A stretch of DNA of 6,354 nucleotides, from positions 1 to 6,354 of the forward strand of contig JARDZQ010000111.1 of assembly GCA_029240775.1 (NCBI GenBank). Reading direction: 5' to 3'. Below are positions 6,182 through 6,354 of this stretch, in pieces (within the stretch, counting starts at the first letter, position 1; every line of letters starts with the position of its first letter). Origin of the DNA: Rubrobacteraceae bacterium (GTDB taxonomy: Bacteria > Actinomycetota > Rubrobacteria > Rubrobacterales > Rubrobacteraceae). The notes beneath the pieces are model-generated. The model did no database searches. It was given only the letters and a program-made list of their open reading frames with translations, and had not been told where the DNA came from. The position numbers and the translations under genes were made by a program.

Positions 6182-6354
6182 CAGGAAGCCTCTTGACTCC
6201 TTCACCTCCCCACCGTAACCATGGGTTGTTCTCCCATCACTACCTCGACGAAGCCTCGGCGTGGTTTGTGGTTTGAGACGTTGATGAGCTTAACCGGAGC
6301 TTCATTGGTAATTAACCATGTTGAACGACTCAAGTGTTATATTGCGGATCGGAG
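6182..6354. other. Right flank, no recognised gene
   Basis: This end is noticeably less GC-rich than the coding part of the window, particularly from 6255 on. Near the edge, TTGA (6321-6324) and TCAA (6330-6333) form short arms, and TATATT occurs at 6338-6343; these could be part of a promoter for a gene beyond the window, but no properly spaced -35/-10 pair is evident. The + frame of the last PIN segment stays open to 6276 and contains HGLFSHHYLDEASAW, which I cannot assign with confidence. Confidence 0.4.

Noticed and set aside
6311..6343. Promoter made of TTGAAC and TATATT at the right edge
   Set aside because: The two hexamers are only about 11 bp apart, too close for a sigma-70-type promoter.

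Overview
The window is GC-rich, with GTG starts, strong GGAGG-type ribosome sites and many R/A/E/G-rich proteins. This suggests a high-GC actinobacterium. The wording of several proteins recalls Rubrobacter-like lineages, but that placement is inference. No RNA gene, CRISPR array or intact mobile element was seen.

Layout. Positions 1-293 hold no convincing gene but contain a strong inverted repeat at 119-158. Positions 294-1259 (-) encode an intact YafY-type HTH/WYL regulator. It is divergent across a 107-bp gap from a tightly coupled + strand operon: a 72-aa protein of unknown function (1367-1585), a DHA2-type MFS exporter (1582-2971) and an arginase/agmatinase-like protein (2968-3868). The genes overlap by GTGA and ATGA, so they were built for coupled translation. 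The exporter is broken by three reading-frame shifts and the arginase-like gene by one. Convergent to them, with a 23-bp 3' overlap, lies an intact - strand pair: a YkuE-like membrane-anchored metallophosphoesterase (3846-4682) behind an atypical NAD(P)-binding SDR (4696-5343).

Positions 5448-6165 (+) hold what I read as the wreck of a type II toxin-antitoxin module: a ribbon-helix-helix antitoxin with two compensating frameshifts, followed by a PIN-domain (VapC-like) toxin with four shifts, two in-frame stops and no normal start codon. A cruciform-forming palindrome at 5402-5435 sits where the module's promoter or operator would be. Positions 6166-6354 are less GC-rich and show no clear gene.

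Taken together, the regulator probably controlled the divergent exporter/ureohydrolase operon. The SDR and phosphoesterase are an independent co-transcribed pair. Three of the four + strand transcription units' larger genes are broken while all three - strand genes are clean, so this looks like a decaying accessory segment. Sequencing indels remain an alternative for the exporter and arginase genes, but fit the toxin less well because it also carries stop codons. I found no convincing new system; the best new-looking items are the hidden TA relic and the arginase-like protein lacking the usual histidine metal ligands.
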